A stretch of 64,000 nt of DNA from Siphonodentalium dalli (GCA_032622095.1 CP136061.1:16120440-16184439); one strand, 5' to 3'. Shown: positions 10,401 through 20,828, counted from the first letter of the stretch. Notes: generated by a model from the letters alone, not told the origin. A program made the numbers and translations.

Positions 10401-11968
10401 CCCCCCTCCCAATCACACACTTCACAATTATTTAAAGAACAGGAACAACTTATGGTGAAGCAGCGACTATTTGGAGTAACAGGAATGAGGAACAAAGCTC
10501 AAATGTCTCACGCTTTAAGCTATGAAACAATACATATTATACACCATTCGAAAGCAATGCAACCTTCCTTCTTTAATATTACAACATTTAAACACTACTA
10601 TTGAGAACTATGCGTATATCTGGCCACGAACATCGAGCTGTGAATCGGAAATTAGCAAAACGTAAACTTTTTCCGAGTAACAGAGATATAAACTTAATGT
10701 TCTCGCGTTTTACGCAATCAACAAATACTCTTTATACACCAGTCGAAAACATGGCCTCTCCACTTCATGAATATTGCAACAGTGAAACGATACTTATGAG
10801 AACTATGCGAATAATTGGGCTAGGAACGTCGAGCGGTGAATCATAAATTATCCAAAACGGAACAGGAACGAGTTCCGAGTAACAGAATGACTATTTCGAG
10901 TAACAGGAACCAGGAACAGAGATATAAGCTCACATTTCTCGCGTTTTGCTCTATGTAACGATACATATTATACAACATTCGAAAGGTTAGCATAGCCCCT
11001 TCATTAATAGTGCAACATTTAGACACTAATATTGCGAACAAAGCGTACACTTGGCCAGGAACGGCGAGCGTTGAATAAGAAATTAGCTATGTATTAGGAA
11101 CAGAGATATAAGCTCACATTTCTCGCGTTTTGCGCTATGTAACGATACATATTATACATCATTCGAAAGGTTAGCATATCCCCTTCATTAATATTGCAAC
11201 ATTTAGACACTAATATTGCTAACAAAGCGTACATTTGGCCAGGAACGGCGAGTGTTGAATAAGAAATTAGCTAAAAACTGGAAAAAAATCCGACTAACAG
11301 GAATCAGGAACAGAGATATAAGCTCACATTTCTCGCGTTTTACGCTATGTAAAAATACATATTATACATCATTCGAAAGGTTAGCATCTTCCCTTCATTA
11401 ATATTGCACCATTTAGACACCAATATTGCGAACAAAGCGTACATTTGGCCAGGAACGGCGAGTGTTGAATAAGAAATTATCTAAAAACTGGAAAAAATCC
11501 GACTAACAGGAATCAGGAACAGAGATATAAGCTCACATTTCTCGCGTTTTACGCTATGTAAAAATACATATTATACATCATTCGAAAGGTTAGCATCTTC
11601 CCTTCATTAATATTGCACCATTTAGACACTAATATTGCGAACAAAGCGTAAATTTGGCCAGGAACGGCGAGCGTTGAATAAGAAATTAGCTAAAAACTGG
11701 AAAAAATCCGACTAACAGGAATCAGGAACAGAGATATAAGCGCATATTACTCGCGTTTTACGCTATGTAAAAATACATATTATACATCATTCGAAAGGTT
11801 AGCGTCTCCCCTTCATTAATATTGCAACATTTAGATATTACTTTTGCGAACAAAGCGTACAATTGGCCAGGAACGGTGAGCGTTGAATCAGAAATTAGCA
11901 CCCCGAAGAACGTACGTAACTTATTCTTCGTAGAAAGTCGCAGATTTCTCACGAATTACGCAACGTCA

Positions 11969-12168
11969 CAGTCACAGGTGAGTGCTAATCAGTGTGCAGG
12001 TGACACAATCATTCATGCTCGCTCTCACGCGTACACACACTGACACACATTTCAGTTAACCCACAAAAGGCTGAAATAACAAAGCTGGATGCGCGCAAGT
12101 ATCATGATATATAGAAGATTATATACAACCGCAGTGTACTAAAACAGATAAAAACGGCACCTATAACA
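11969..12168 (-). repeat. 3' LTR, truncated to 200 bp
   Basis: Matches 20629-20828 with two substitutions. The outer 251 bp present in the other LTR are missing. The break at 11968/11969 joins directly to array sequence (gaattacgcaacgtca) instead of a target duplication. Confidence 0.88.
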
Positions 12169-12180
12169 TTCACCCCCTCC
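12169..12180 (-). other. Polypurine tract
   Basis: On the minus strand GGAGGGGGTGAA abuts the TG that starts the 3' LTR. This is the position and composition of the plus-strand priming tract of LTR elements. Confidence 0.85.
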
Positions 12181-13033
12181 AGGTGAAGAATGGCTCCTGA
12201 CATTCACTGAAATAAATGAACGATTTAGGTAGGCATTTACATTTAGAATATCACCATCTTACAATAGTAAATGCTGAAATAAACTGCAAGTCAAAATCTG
12301 CAACAGGTAGCTGCAAAAGTGGCAGCATGTATACTAGTACAGGTTATTGCTGAAACTGTACAACCTGATATCCAATGAAAAACACATCACTGATGCCGGG
12401 TATCAGATCTGAAATATCTAATAATTACAGCTGGTAACATGTAGAGGAATCTGTAGTACAATTTACAATTTAACATGAGAGGCTGAAATAAAACCTACAA
12501 GTCATTTCTGCAATAGGTTCTGTCTCTGCAAAGTTAATATGCTCAAATTAAATTGATTTATCACTAAATCAAATATCTGACATGAAATACTAATGAAGGA
12601 ATGTGGTTATATAATAGTGGAATAGTATATACAATACTATCTCCAAAGTTGAACCTGGAAAGGAAAATTTCTTACATAGCTGGAACATCAGTCAGTTTTT
12701 ACACGGCACTGGGTCTTCAGCTGAAATAATCTTACTTGGCCTTTGACCGGAATGAGACAGTATGTATAACAAGTCATTACATAATAATAAATACACAATA
12801 ATATTAAAATATGAGAAAGCAGCACAATACTATCCCATGAGATACCTGGATTTACAAAGGACATTTCTCATGAACTGGTACCTCAGTAGGTTTTGACCAT
12901 TACTGGATCTTCAGCTGAAATTCCTACCAGACCCTCTTTCATACAGATAAGCATGTGTTTTAGAATCTCAAAATAGATTAATAAAATGAATAGAAATGCA
13001 GAAATGATCACACAAGTGATCACACAGTTGATG
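12181..13033 (-). other. Untranslated region between pol and 3' LTR
   Basis: No envelope-like frame. Two related stretches ending 'gg[a/g]tcttcagctgaaat' (~12655-12730 and ~12855-12922) form a diverged direct repeat about 200 bp apart. Multiple 'gctgaaat' words occur. Confidence 0.55.
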
Positions 13034-16000
13034 TTAGACAAATACAATTGTATCTGCAACTTGAGGACAGACCCAGGATCCAAGTCGATCTGGGGCCTTC
13101 TTGTGCCTAACTGGTCTTTGATGTCTATACTGAAATTGATCATTTATAGGGGTTGAAGCTGAAGTTCCATCTGTAATGTTGTTAATTGTGGACTGAGATG
13201 CTGGACTACTTTCAAAGTTACCTGGAATATGAGAACTTACATTATAAGGGTGTGTTTCAGAAGTATTACTATTTCTGTGACCTGAAATGTAAGAACGAGA
13301 ATCCATAGGTGACATATAAGTAGAAGAGTGAATAGGAGAAGACCTCTGAGAAATCTCAGGGATTCCAGAAGGAACAGATTGATGAGGATCCTTATGTATA
13401 TGAGATTTGGATCTTAAAATAAGACCATTATCTGAATCACTATCTTCACTGCTGGAGCTTACTTCTACATCCTTCTGAACTTTCTTCTTTTTCATCTGCC
13501 TAGCTTCTTTAGTCTCTTCAACCACATTGGAAGAAATATAATTAAATGGCAACAGCATATTTCTGTGCAGCATTCGGGACACGCCCCTTCCAGATTCTTG
13601 TAAAACCTTATACACAGGAACATCTTCATTTGGAATGTTAATGATCTTGTATGGTTCTGCTTCCCATCTATCTGCTAACTTGTGTTTTCCTTTGATACCA
13701 ACTTTCCTGACCAACACCCTGTCTCCAACTTCAAGCTTTGCATCTTTGGAACGAATCCTTCCATCATACTTCTCCTTCACATTCTCATTCCGCTTTTCCA
13801 CTCTGTCGAAGGCTACATTATAAGCAAATTCCATTCTCTTCTTTAACTTCTTGACATAACTATCATGATTTCCAGCAACCTCTTCTTTATCCAATCCAAA
13901 AACAGCATCAATAGATAATCTTGGATGCCATCCGAACATGAGAAAGTGAGGTGAATATCCTGTTGCTTCACTTTTTGTAGCATTATAAGCCTGTACAAGA
14001 GGTCCAACATAGCTCTTCCAATCAGCTTTTTGTTCTTCTTCCATTGTACCAAGCATCTTGATGAGGGTCTGGTTAAAACGCTCTGCTGATCCATTTCCCA
14101 TTGGATGATAAGGGGTGGTTCTACTCTTCTTCATTCCCGCAAGTTTGCATAACTCCTTGATAACTTTGCTCTCAAAGTTTCTTCCTTGGTCACTGTGTAG
14201 ACGTTCTGGGAAACTGTAGAAGCACACAAACTTCTCATATAGGGCCTTTGCAGTGGTGGATGCTGTCTGGGTTTTACATGGAATAGCCTGCGCATAGCGG
14301 GTAAAATGGTCAGTAATAACTAACACATTTTCAATCCCACCTTTTGACATCTCAAGACTGAGAAAATCAATACAGACTAATTCCATGGGTCTTGAAGTCT
14401 GTATTGGGACTAATTTTCCAGCTGCTTTCACTGGCTTCTTCCGGCGAATACATCTGCCACAGTTCTCTACTCTCGCTTCAGCATCACGAAACATACCTGG
14501 CCAGTAGAATCTTTGCTTGGCAAGCCACACTGTCTTATCTTTGCCCTGGTGACCAACATCATCATGAACACCTTGCAATGCTCGATCACGAAAACCATCA
14601 GGAACAATGAGCTGCATAACTGGCTCTTCATCATTTTGTGATCTTCGGTAGAGAATACGGTGTTTAATACACAGACTGTTCCATTCTCTAAGATATGTCC
14701 GTACAAGGGATGATTCATTCTTCATCTGTTTATCATCAGGCCGTTTACCAAGTTTCACAAAGTGAATAACTCTGGAAATAACAGAGTCCTGGTTCTGCTC
14801 ACATTCCCAGTCAACGGAATCATGCGCATGATCCAACTCCTCCCCGGCCGAAGGAAGAGCAGGACCAACAGTAACACTTTCCGCTAAAGGGAAGTTCACA
14901 GTTGCAGCCTGGCAAACGGCTTTAATGACATCTGTATATAAGATGGGCTTCCTGGAGAGTCCATCAGCATCACCGTTGAGTCGTCCAGCTCTATATTCAA
15001 TCTGAAAATTGTAATTAGCAAGATTGGCAACCCAACGATGACCAGTGGCATCCAACTTGGCAGTTGTTAGAACATATGTCAGAGGATTGTTATCTGTGAC
15101 AACCTTGAAAGTATTTCCATACAAGTAGTCATGGAATTTGTCTGTGACAGCCCATTTCAGACACAGGAACTCCAATTTATGGGCTGGATAATTCTTCTCG
15201 CTGGGCTTTAAACCACGGCTTGCATATGCGATAACACGCTCTACACCATCCTGTAGCTGGTATAACACAGATCCCAATCCATAACCACTGCTATCTGTAT
15301 GAACAATAAATGGCAAATTGTAGTCAGCATATGCCAGGATTGGAGGCTGGGTTAATTTCTGTTTGATTTCATCAAATGCTCTCTGGCGAATATCTGTCCA
15401 AACCCATGGTGCCGGTGATTTTTTCTTTGTCTTCATCTTGGCCTCAGTGCAATGTCCCTCCAAAAGTTGGTTTAGCGGCTGTACAATGCTGGCATACCCC
15501 TTGACGAAGCGACGGTAGTATCCGCAAAATCCAAGCCATTGTCTCATCTGTTTAACATTACAGGGAACTGGCCAATCCTCCAATGCAGAAGTCTTATCTG
15601 GGTCCGTGGCTACACCACTGGCACAGATGACGTGTCCAAGATATGTCACTGATGTGCGGAATAGTTCGCACTTATTTGGCTTCAGCTTCAAATTATGCTG
15701 TGACAGACGAGAAAATACTGCGTCCAGACGTTCTACGTGCGATGAAAATTCCTGGCTGAAAACCAAAACGTCGTCCAAGAAGATAAGACACTCTTCTAAA
15801 TGCATATCGCCCATGCATTTCTCCATCAGGCGTTGAAAAGTTGCTGGCCCATTTACCATTCCCTGACCAAGTCGCTCACATTGGTAAAACCCAAGTTTGC
15901 CAACAGAAAATGCGGTCTTGTATTTGTCTTCTTCTCTGATGGGACACTGCCAAAAACCATTGCGTAAATCAAGTTTACTGTAATATCTGGAGCCATGGAG

Positions 16001-16900
16001 CGATTCTATGATGTCGTCAAACCTTGGCAGCATGTAGGCATCGTTGATGGTCTTTGAATTTAACTGTCTAAAGTCTATACAGAACCGCAAAGAGTTGTCG
16101 GCCTTTTTCCGAACGAGCACAACGTTGGATGCATAAGGACTGTCAGATTCTTTAATCACTCCAGCTTCTAACATCTCCTTAATATGCTGTCTGACTTCTT
16201 CATAAAGAGCAGGAGGTATCTTCCGATATGGCTGTTTAAATGGAACATCATCGGTGAGTTTGATTTGATGCGTCACTAGGTCAGTAACACCTAAATCCAG
16301 AGGACCAGTAGAAAATACATGGCTCCGTTTGTATAGCAGAGCATCAACTTCATCTTTCTCTTCTGCTGATAAATTGTCATCGACGTTAACACCAAGGTCC
16401 CTCGGAGAAGGTCGGACATCAGCAGCAAGAGTTGGTGAGCCCAAAGAATCAACCACCTTTACTTCTTGTATTTGGGCAATAGTTGAATGTGGAGATATCA
16501 CAAGTGTCTTCGCAGATATATTGCAAAGTTGAACAGGAATACGAGTGCTGTTTGCCTTGGAATTTGATTTCATCACGCGTGGACAAACAGTGAACTTGTC
16601 ATCATCACTGAAACTTTCTGTCACAAAAGCTGCGTCAAGACCACTATCATGTCTGGCAACGCCTTGCACTATCACTGTCTGGTATGGCTCAATCTCCAAG
16701 GCAATCTTGTTGGTGGACTTGACTGGAATGGCTGCACATGTGAGGCTGTCAATAGCTATCTTCCATTCTTTTGGAATATCAGAAGAAGAAATTTCAGCCA
16801 AGTCCTTGCACATACGAATTATATTTGTGCCGATAATGATAGGACATCTTGTGTTGTACTTGTATCTGAAACAATTAGAGCTGGAATAGAAAGAGGACAT
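13034..16900 (-). CDS. Pol polyprotein: reverse transcriptase, RNase H, integrase
   Basis: 1288 residues from ATG 16900. Residues ~18-30 hold the protease end (CPIIIGTNIIR). RT spans ~222-400, with Asp311 (SKLDLRNG) and FLDD (374-377), the YxDD-type box. RNase H spans ~530-650, with Asp536, Glu577, Asp603 and Asp644/646. The integrase zinc module has His779, His784, Cys814 and Cys817. The integrase core is Asp845, Asp904, Glu940 (D-x58-D-x35-E). A GPY/F-like segment (RWEAEPYKI) is near 1078-1086, followed by a serine- and lysine-rich tail of ~160 residues that I do not recognise. All catalytic residues are present and there is no internal stop. It copies element RNA into DNA and inserts it in the nucleus. 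Confidence 0.93.
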   Translation of the reverse strand: MSSFYSSSNCFRYKYNTRCPIIIGTNIIRMCKDLAEISSSDIPKEWKIAIDSLTCAAIPVKSTNKIALEIEPYQTVIVQGVARHDSGLDAAFVTESFSDDDKFTVCPRVMKSNSKANSTRIPVQLCNISAKTLVISPHSTIAQIQEVKVVDSLGSPTLAADVRPSPRDLGVNVDDNLSAEEKDEVDALLYKRSHVFSTGPLDLGVTDLVTHQIKLTDDVPFKQPYRKIPPALYEEVRQHIKEMLEAGVIKESDSPYASNVVLVRKKADNSLRFCIDFRQLNSKTINDAYMLPRFDDIIESLHGSRYYSKLDLRNGFWQCPIREEDKYKTAFSVGKLGFYQCERLGQGMVNGPATFQRLMEKCMGDMHLEECLIFLDDVLVFSQEFSSHVERLDAVFSRLSQHNLKLKPNKCELFRTSVTYLGHVICASGVATDPDKTSALEDWPVPCNVKQMRQWLGFCGYYRRFVKGYASIVQPLNQLLEGHCTEAKMKTKKKSPAPWVWTDIRQRAFDEIKQKLTQPPILAYADYNLPFIVHTDSSGYGLGSVLYQLQDGVERVIAYASRGLKPSEKNYPAHKLEFLCLKWAVTDKFHDYLYGNTFKVVTDNNPLTYVLTTAKLDATGHRWVANLANYNFQIEYRAGRLNGDADGLSRKPILYTDVIKAVCQAATVNFPLAESVTVGPALPSAGEELDHAHDSVDWECEQNQDSVISRVIHFVKLGKRPDDKQMKNESSLVRTYLREWNSLCIKHRILYRRSQNDEEPVMQLIVPDGFRDRALQGVHDDVGHQGKDKTVWLAKQRFYWPGMFRDAEARVENCGRCIRRKKPVKAAGKLVPIQTSRPMELVCIDFLSLEMSKGGIENVLVITDHFTRYAQAIPCKTQTASTTAKALYEKFVCFYSFPERLHSDQGRNFESKVIKELCKLAGMKKSRTTPYHPMGNGSAERFNQTLIKMLGTMEEEQKADWKSYVGPLVQAYNATKSEATGYSPHFLMFGWHPRLSIDAVFGLDKEEVAGNHDSYVKKLKKRMEFAYNVAFDRVEKRNENVKEKYDGRIRSKDAKLEVGDRVLVRKVGIKGKHKLADRWEAEPYKIINIPNEDVPVYKVLQESGRGVSRMLHRNMLLPFNYISSNVVEETKEARQMKKKKVQKDVEVSSSSEDSDSDNGLILRSKSHIHKDPHQSVPSGIPEISQRSSPIHSSTYMSPMDSRSYISGHRNSNTSETHPYNVSSHIPGNFESSPASQSTINNITDGTSASTPINDQFQYRHQRPVRHKKAPDRLGSWVCPQVADTIVFV

Positions 16901-17217
16901 TCACACAAAAATGGAATGTGTATCACACATTCAATGAATCCATTATATGGAAGAGTAGATCCATCAGCAATGGAAACTCTAAGGACAAGTTTGTTAATGG
17001 AATGAATAACAGGTTTATTTGGCAGTGACTCATAGCAACTACGAGAAACTGTTGTAACCATAGATCCACTATCAATAAGAGCAGTGACCTTCTTTCCCTG
17101 GATGAATACATCAGTCTCATTAGATTGACCTACTAATCTGTCAATCAAGTTTTGGCCATTTGGTTCACCGGCCTCTGGCTGACCAACGACAGAGGCGGTT
17201 AGGCTTTTGGCTGTGGC
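16819..17217 (-). CDS. Retroviral-type aspartic protease (pro), separate frame
   Basis: Open in the -1 frame relative to gag from just inside the gag end (~17217) to a stop at 16819. No ATG is needed if it is reached by frameshifting at the A run (ccaaaagcc) just before the gag stop, though that is not a classical slippery heptamer. The active-site signature is ALIDSGSMVTTVS (Asp-Ser-Gly) and the flap-side strands follow. The usual last protease segment (PIIIGTNIIR) is not in this frame. It lies in the next frame, at the start of the RT polyprotein, so the protease domain itself is split by a second -1 step near 16850-16870. This may be a one-base loss in an A run or an unusual second frameshift. 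Confidence 0.75.
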   Translation of the reverse strand, partial: ATAKSLTASVVGQPEAGEPNGQNLIDRLVGQSNETDVFIQGKKVTALIDSGSMVTTVSRSCYESLPNKPVIHSINKLVLRVSIADGSTLPYNGFIECVIHIPFLCECPLSIPALIVSDTSTTQDVLSLSAQI

Positions 17218-18320
17218 TTATAATTCTGTGATCCATCTTGATGAAATTCTTGATGATTAAATTTGAAACCACGACCACGATCTGGACCTTGATCTGTATT
17301 TCCAGAAGTCCAACCGCGCCCTCGTCCACGACCGAAACCTGAACCTCTCTGTGGTGTATAGTTTCCATGTCCTCGTCCAAATCCAAAGTTAGACTGTGGC
17401 GGTGGTTGGGAAACTGCAGTCTGATCGAGGCGCTGCAAAATCAAGTCAAGCTTCTGGTCGATCTTTGTATCCAGTCGCTTCTCCAAATCATCTAGTTTCC
17501 TATCAAACTTCTTCTCCATCACATCAAACCTGTCTGGTGGTGTATCCGTCTGCGATGCATGTTGCTGGGCTTTACTCCTCGAGGAACCAGAAATGGAGTG
17601 GACGCTAATCTCTTTTTCCACTATACGAATTTCTCGCAGCAACATGTCGAAGTCAGAGATATTGTCATATTTATGACGGGTCTGGCTCTTTAACTGCTCG
17701 GAATGTAGAGAAGAGAAAAACTTATGACGGAGCAGGTCATTCTTGGCGTAGCGCTCCATATTCCCACTATCGATTGCAGATTCTAAAATGGATTCTAGTC
17801 TGCAACCAAAAGCAGTAACCGACTCACCTGGCTTCTGAGTAGAGTTAAAAAACTCTTGCATTAGCATACCATTTGATGAAACTTCATCAAAATGAGTGTC
17901 AAGCTTTAATAAAAGTTGTGAAACCTTGGCATGTTCCCCTAGTGGGATAATAACTTGACGGGCCATTCCCCGAATGGATCTACGAATAGCCTGTAGAAGC
18001 CCACTATCTGAGATCTCAGGGTCGCTGGACAAGCAACGGATCTCATATCTCCACTCACGATAAGTGACGTCACCTTTAAGAGGTGGATCGTCTCCTGAAA
18101 AACCAGATATCCTGGGTGCATAAGTACTTACCTGCTTGAGACAATAAGAAGTGTTCCCAGGGGGAAGTTCATTGTTACCGGGAGTTGCTCCCTGCTTCTT
18201 GATTGAATCAAGAAAATTTTGCATGGGAGTTTTCGGCGTAGATGTACTTGGAATAACATTATACTTCCCTGAGGCTTTTAAAGCCTGTATCATTTCCTCT
18301 TCAGACATTGAGGAAGTCAT
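17199..18320 (-). CDS. Gag, PNMA-like, with Arg-Gly-rich tail
   Basis: 373 residues from an ATG at 18320. The N-terminal ~60 residues are Ser/Thr/Pro-rich. The middle (about 80-230: YREWRYEIRCL, LLQAIRRSIRGMARQVIIPLG, LDTHFDEV, ESVTAFGCRLESILESAI) has the pattern of the capsid of Ty3/gypsy elements from which vertebrate PNMA proteins derive. Residues ~262-300 form a charged probable coiled coil. Residues 312-352 are rich in Gly-Arg pairs. There is no CCHC zinc knuckle, so RNA binding may depend on the Gly-Arg tail, as in foamy-virus Gag. It ends close to the start of the protease frame, which is -1 relative to gag. The capsid assignment is by motif resemblance. Confidence 0.8.
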   Translation of the reverse strand: MTSSMSEEEMIQALKASGKYNVIPSTSTPKTPMQNFLDSIKKQGATPGNNELPPGNTSYCLKQVSTYAPRISGFSGDDPPLKGDVTYREWRYEIRCLSSDPEISDSGLLQAIRRSIRGMARQVIIPLGEHAKVSQLLLKLDTHFDEVSSNGMLMQEFFNSTQKPGESVTAFGCRLESILESAIDSGNMERYAKNDLLRHKFFSSLHSEQLKSQTRHKYDNISDFDMLLREIRIVEKEISVHSISGSSRSKAQQHASQTDTPPDRFDVMEKKFDRKLDDLEKRLDTKIDQKLDLILQRLDQTAVSQPPPQSNFGFGRGHGNYTPQRGSGFGRGRGRGWTSGNTDQGPDRGRGFKFNHQEFHQDGSQNYKPQPKA

Positions 18321-20355
18321 AATTTATAATGAACAAACTAATTATAATGTAATTAATTGAATATAATATCTGTTCTAGATTATAAAAATCATATAAGGAC
18401 TAAGGAGAATATAGAATATAGGTATATAACTAAATTTTAGAAATTTACTAAAAATTTCAAAGTCATGCCTGTAGTAAGTAAATATTAACTAAATTTACTA
18501 ATCCCGGAGTAACTGAGACTAAGTCAGCTGAAAAAAAAAGTAATATCAGCTAAACATGGAGAAAATGTAACGTAATTTCAGACAAAGTTGGCTGCAAAAG
18601 CTGAAATGTTTGAAATTCTGACTAAGTCTGATACAAGTACACATGAGCGTAAACTGAAATAGAAATATTCTAAGTCCGACTACGGAGTAATTGCAATCTA
18701 TCACAGGTAAAAAAATGCTGAAAATATTCTAAGTCGAAACTAGTCACCTAATTTTAATAATAAATGCGGACGACACAATAAATTTTCAAAGTCCAACAAA
18801 TATATGCTGAAAATATTCTATGTTGAAACAAGTTACCTAATTCCGATGTATAACAACGTCGGACAAATCTGAAAAGTTATAAAGTTGAAACAAGTTGCCT
18901 AACTCCGATGTATAACAACTTCGGACAAATCTGAAAAATTTATGAAGTTGAAACAAGTTGCCTCAATTATAACTCCGATGTATAATAACTGCGGACAAAT
19001 CTGAAAAGTTGAAGTTGAAACAATTTTCCTATTCTCAAGGTACTGCGGCCTCGGACAATGAATATAAATTTTCATAGACGCAAGCGCAGCTGAAATATAA
19101 TAACTCAAAACACAATCATGCAATTCTCGAACAAACACACAAGTGCAAGAAAAAGTGCAGGGGTGAGAGCCTAATGCACAAAGATTTTCACACGCCTAGC
19201 GACTACTTACACCAAACACACTCACAAGTGCACATACTGAAAAATGTTAAAGAAAACTGCAAACCCACATAAGAGAAAAGTGGAGCTAAATTACATGAGA
19301 CCCATGTTAGTTGGTGCGGAAAAAAAAAATAGCAAAATCCAAAATGGCCCAAAAAATGTGGACAATTTAAAACCTATATACTATTCCTAATGATAAGTTG
19401 GTCAGACGCACAGATCGCCTACCTGAATAACATCAACAATATAGTATATAAAAAATTCCATGAATGGAATTTAGCACCATATAACAAATCACCATACAAA
19501 TATGAAATGTCACTTTAAGACAGACAATGACATTCATAAAATGTCGACTGTCATGTCACATCAATGGAATAACTATCATAAATACATTTGAATATAATTA
19601 GTCAAGATTATTTTGTGTCTATTTCATAGCACCTATAAACTGACAGAAATATTGTCACGGAAATGAAAGTCAACAGTTTCCAACGACGAACAAATCTCAA
19701 TGATTGAATGAATCGACAAGCGACGGTATCCCAAAGTTTATACATGTAGATCGAAGTTCCACGTTTTGAGTCTTGACGGTCGCGAACGCGAATGGTAGGC
19801 CTACGCAACAGTTTTAACGCGAAGCCGGCTATAACGAATACCTCACTCTGTCTCACCAATGCACTGATAATATTATACACAGTTTTAAACTTGAATAAAT
19901 AGTTGATTATCAAACGACACAAATTGTGTTGACATCTTTTTCGCTGATCACTTCAAATCAGGGAAACCCAATTTATTTATAGAAAATAAGATGTGACGTC
20001 ACTCGTCACCGGTGTCCAAGAAATAAGGTCCGGGCTTCTCAGTCAGTGGGAGTGGGGTGTATGAAAACTTTGCCCTACCTCAATGGTCTCTGATTCCCAA
20101 TCCCTTAAACACATCGTTACCACGATTCCTTAGAAAAACCCGAACATTCTGTGATCTTTAGTCTTTAGAAACGAGTATCCAGAGAATCCCAAGTTCACAC
20201 GTAGCTTGCAACAGTGTAGGTTACACGAACAGCGACACACAAGAGTCCAGATGGTCGATTCCTCCCGCGATGGTGTTAACCCCGTGGTGATTTTCTGCGA
20301 AGAAAATCGGGCACCATCTCGTTCTCTGGAATCGCCGCTGGATCACACTTTATTA
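18321..20355 (-). other. Long 5' leader of the LTR element
   Basis: About 2 kb between primer site and gag ATG without a coding frame. At ~18815-19060 a 62-66-bp unit repeats about four times; each carries 'gttgaaacaagtt' and a small hairpin of the type tccga...tcgga. Other parts share short 'ctgaaat' and 'agtccgac' words. A packaging or translation role is possible but not shown. Confidence 0.6.
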
Positions 20356-20373
20356 GTCCCATATCGGGCGCCA
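20356..20373 (-). other. Primer-binding site, tRNA-Lys-like
   Basis: On the minus strand, TGGCGCCCGATATGGGAC lies 4 bases inside the LTR. The first ten bases and the last five match the primer site complementary to the 3' end of tRNA-Lys as used by many retroelements. Three central bases differ, so the primer could be an invertebrate lysine tRNA variant or another tRNA. Confidence 0.7.
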
Positions 20374-20377
20374 AGTT

Positions 20378-20828
20378 TGTTGTACGGCTGGATTTAACGT
20401 AGATATAGTAACTCCAACAACAAATTAAAGGGTTAATAAAGTGTATTTAAAATAAAGGCATCAACATAATCATATCACAGCAGTCAGTATTAAAAACCAT
20501 TAAAGATACTCCATAAAATGAAATCTGCATTTCATTATATATATCTAGAATTGGTGATCCAAAATAGTACGTCCGACCATTTCAAATATTAATTACTGAG
20601 TTCCCCCAGACCACGCTAATTTTCCCGCCAGTCACAGGTGAGTGCTAATCAGTGTGCAGGTGACACAATCATTCATGCTCGCTCTCACGCGTACACACAC
20701 TGACACACATTTCAGTTAACCCACAAAAGGCTGAAATAACAAAGCAGGATGCGCGCAAGTATCATGATATATAGAAGATTATATACAACCGCAGTGTGCT
20801 AAAACAGATAAAAACGGCACCTATAACA
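20378..20828 (-). repeat. 5' LTR, complete, 451 bp
   Basis: On the minus strand it starts TGTTATAGGTGCC and ends GTACAACA, giving the expected TG...CA ends with a TGTT/AACA inverted match. Its 5' end is fixed by comparison with the other LTR and its polypurine tract. Its 3' end is fixed by the primer site four bases further in. Possible TATA-like words (tatatagaagattatata) lie at ~20770-20790 on the plus strand. Confidence 0.85.

Larger units (their letters stand above)
9845..11898 (+). repeat. Higher-order unit: unique core plus monomers (2054 bp)
   Basis: The word caccccgaagaacgtacg occurs at 9845 and again at 11899, so the array has a 2054-bp higher-order period. The unit holds a ~0.6-kb unique core (9845-10440), two diverged monomers (10440-10860), a copy of the terminal subrepeats (~10858-10916), and five standard monomers (10917-11898). 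The core and diverged part recur almost unchanged at 20829-22065, the right of the inserted LTR element. Visible differences are a couple of substitutions and the length of a C run. Confidence 0.85.
11969..20828 (-). mobile_element. Ty3/gypsy-type LTR retrotransposon with PNMA-like gag
   Basis: On the minus strand: complete 5' LTR (20378-20828), tRNA primer site (20356-20373), ~2-kb leader, gag (17199-18320), protease, RT-RNaseH-integrase (to 13034), ~0.85-kb untranslated stretch, polypurine tract, and a truncated 3' LTR (11969-12168). RNaseH before integrase is the Ty3/gypsy order. The two LTRs differ at 2 of 200 comparable bases, so insertion was recent. It replicates through RNA and virus-like particles; no envelope gene is seen. 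The protease-to-RT frame break and the lost half of the 3' LTR suggest this copy is defective. It lies inside the foldback element. Confidence 0.9.
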
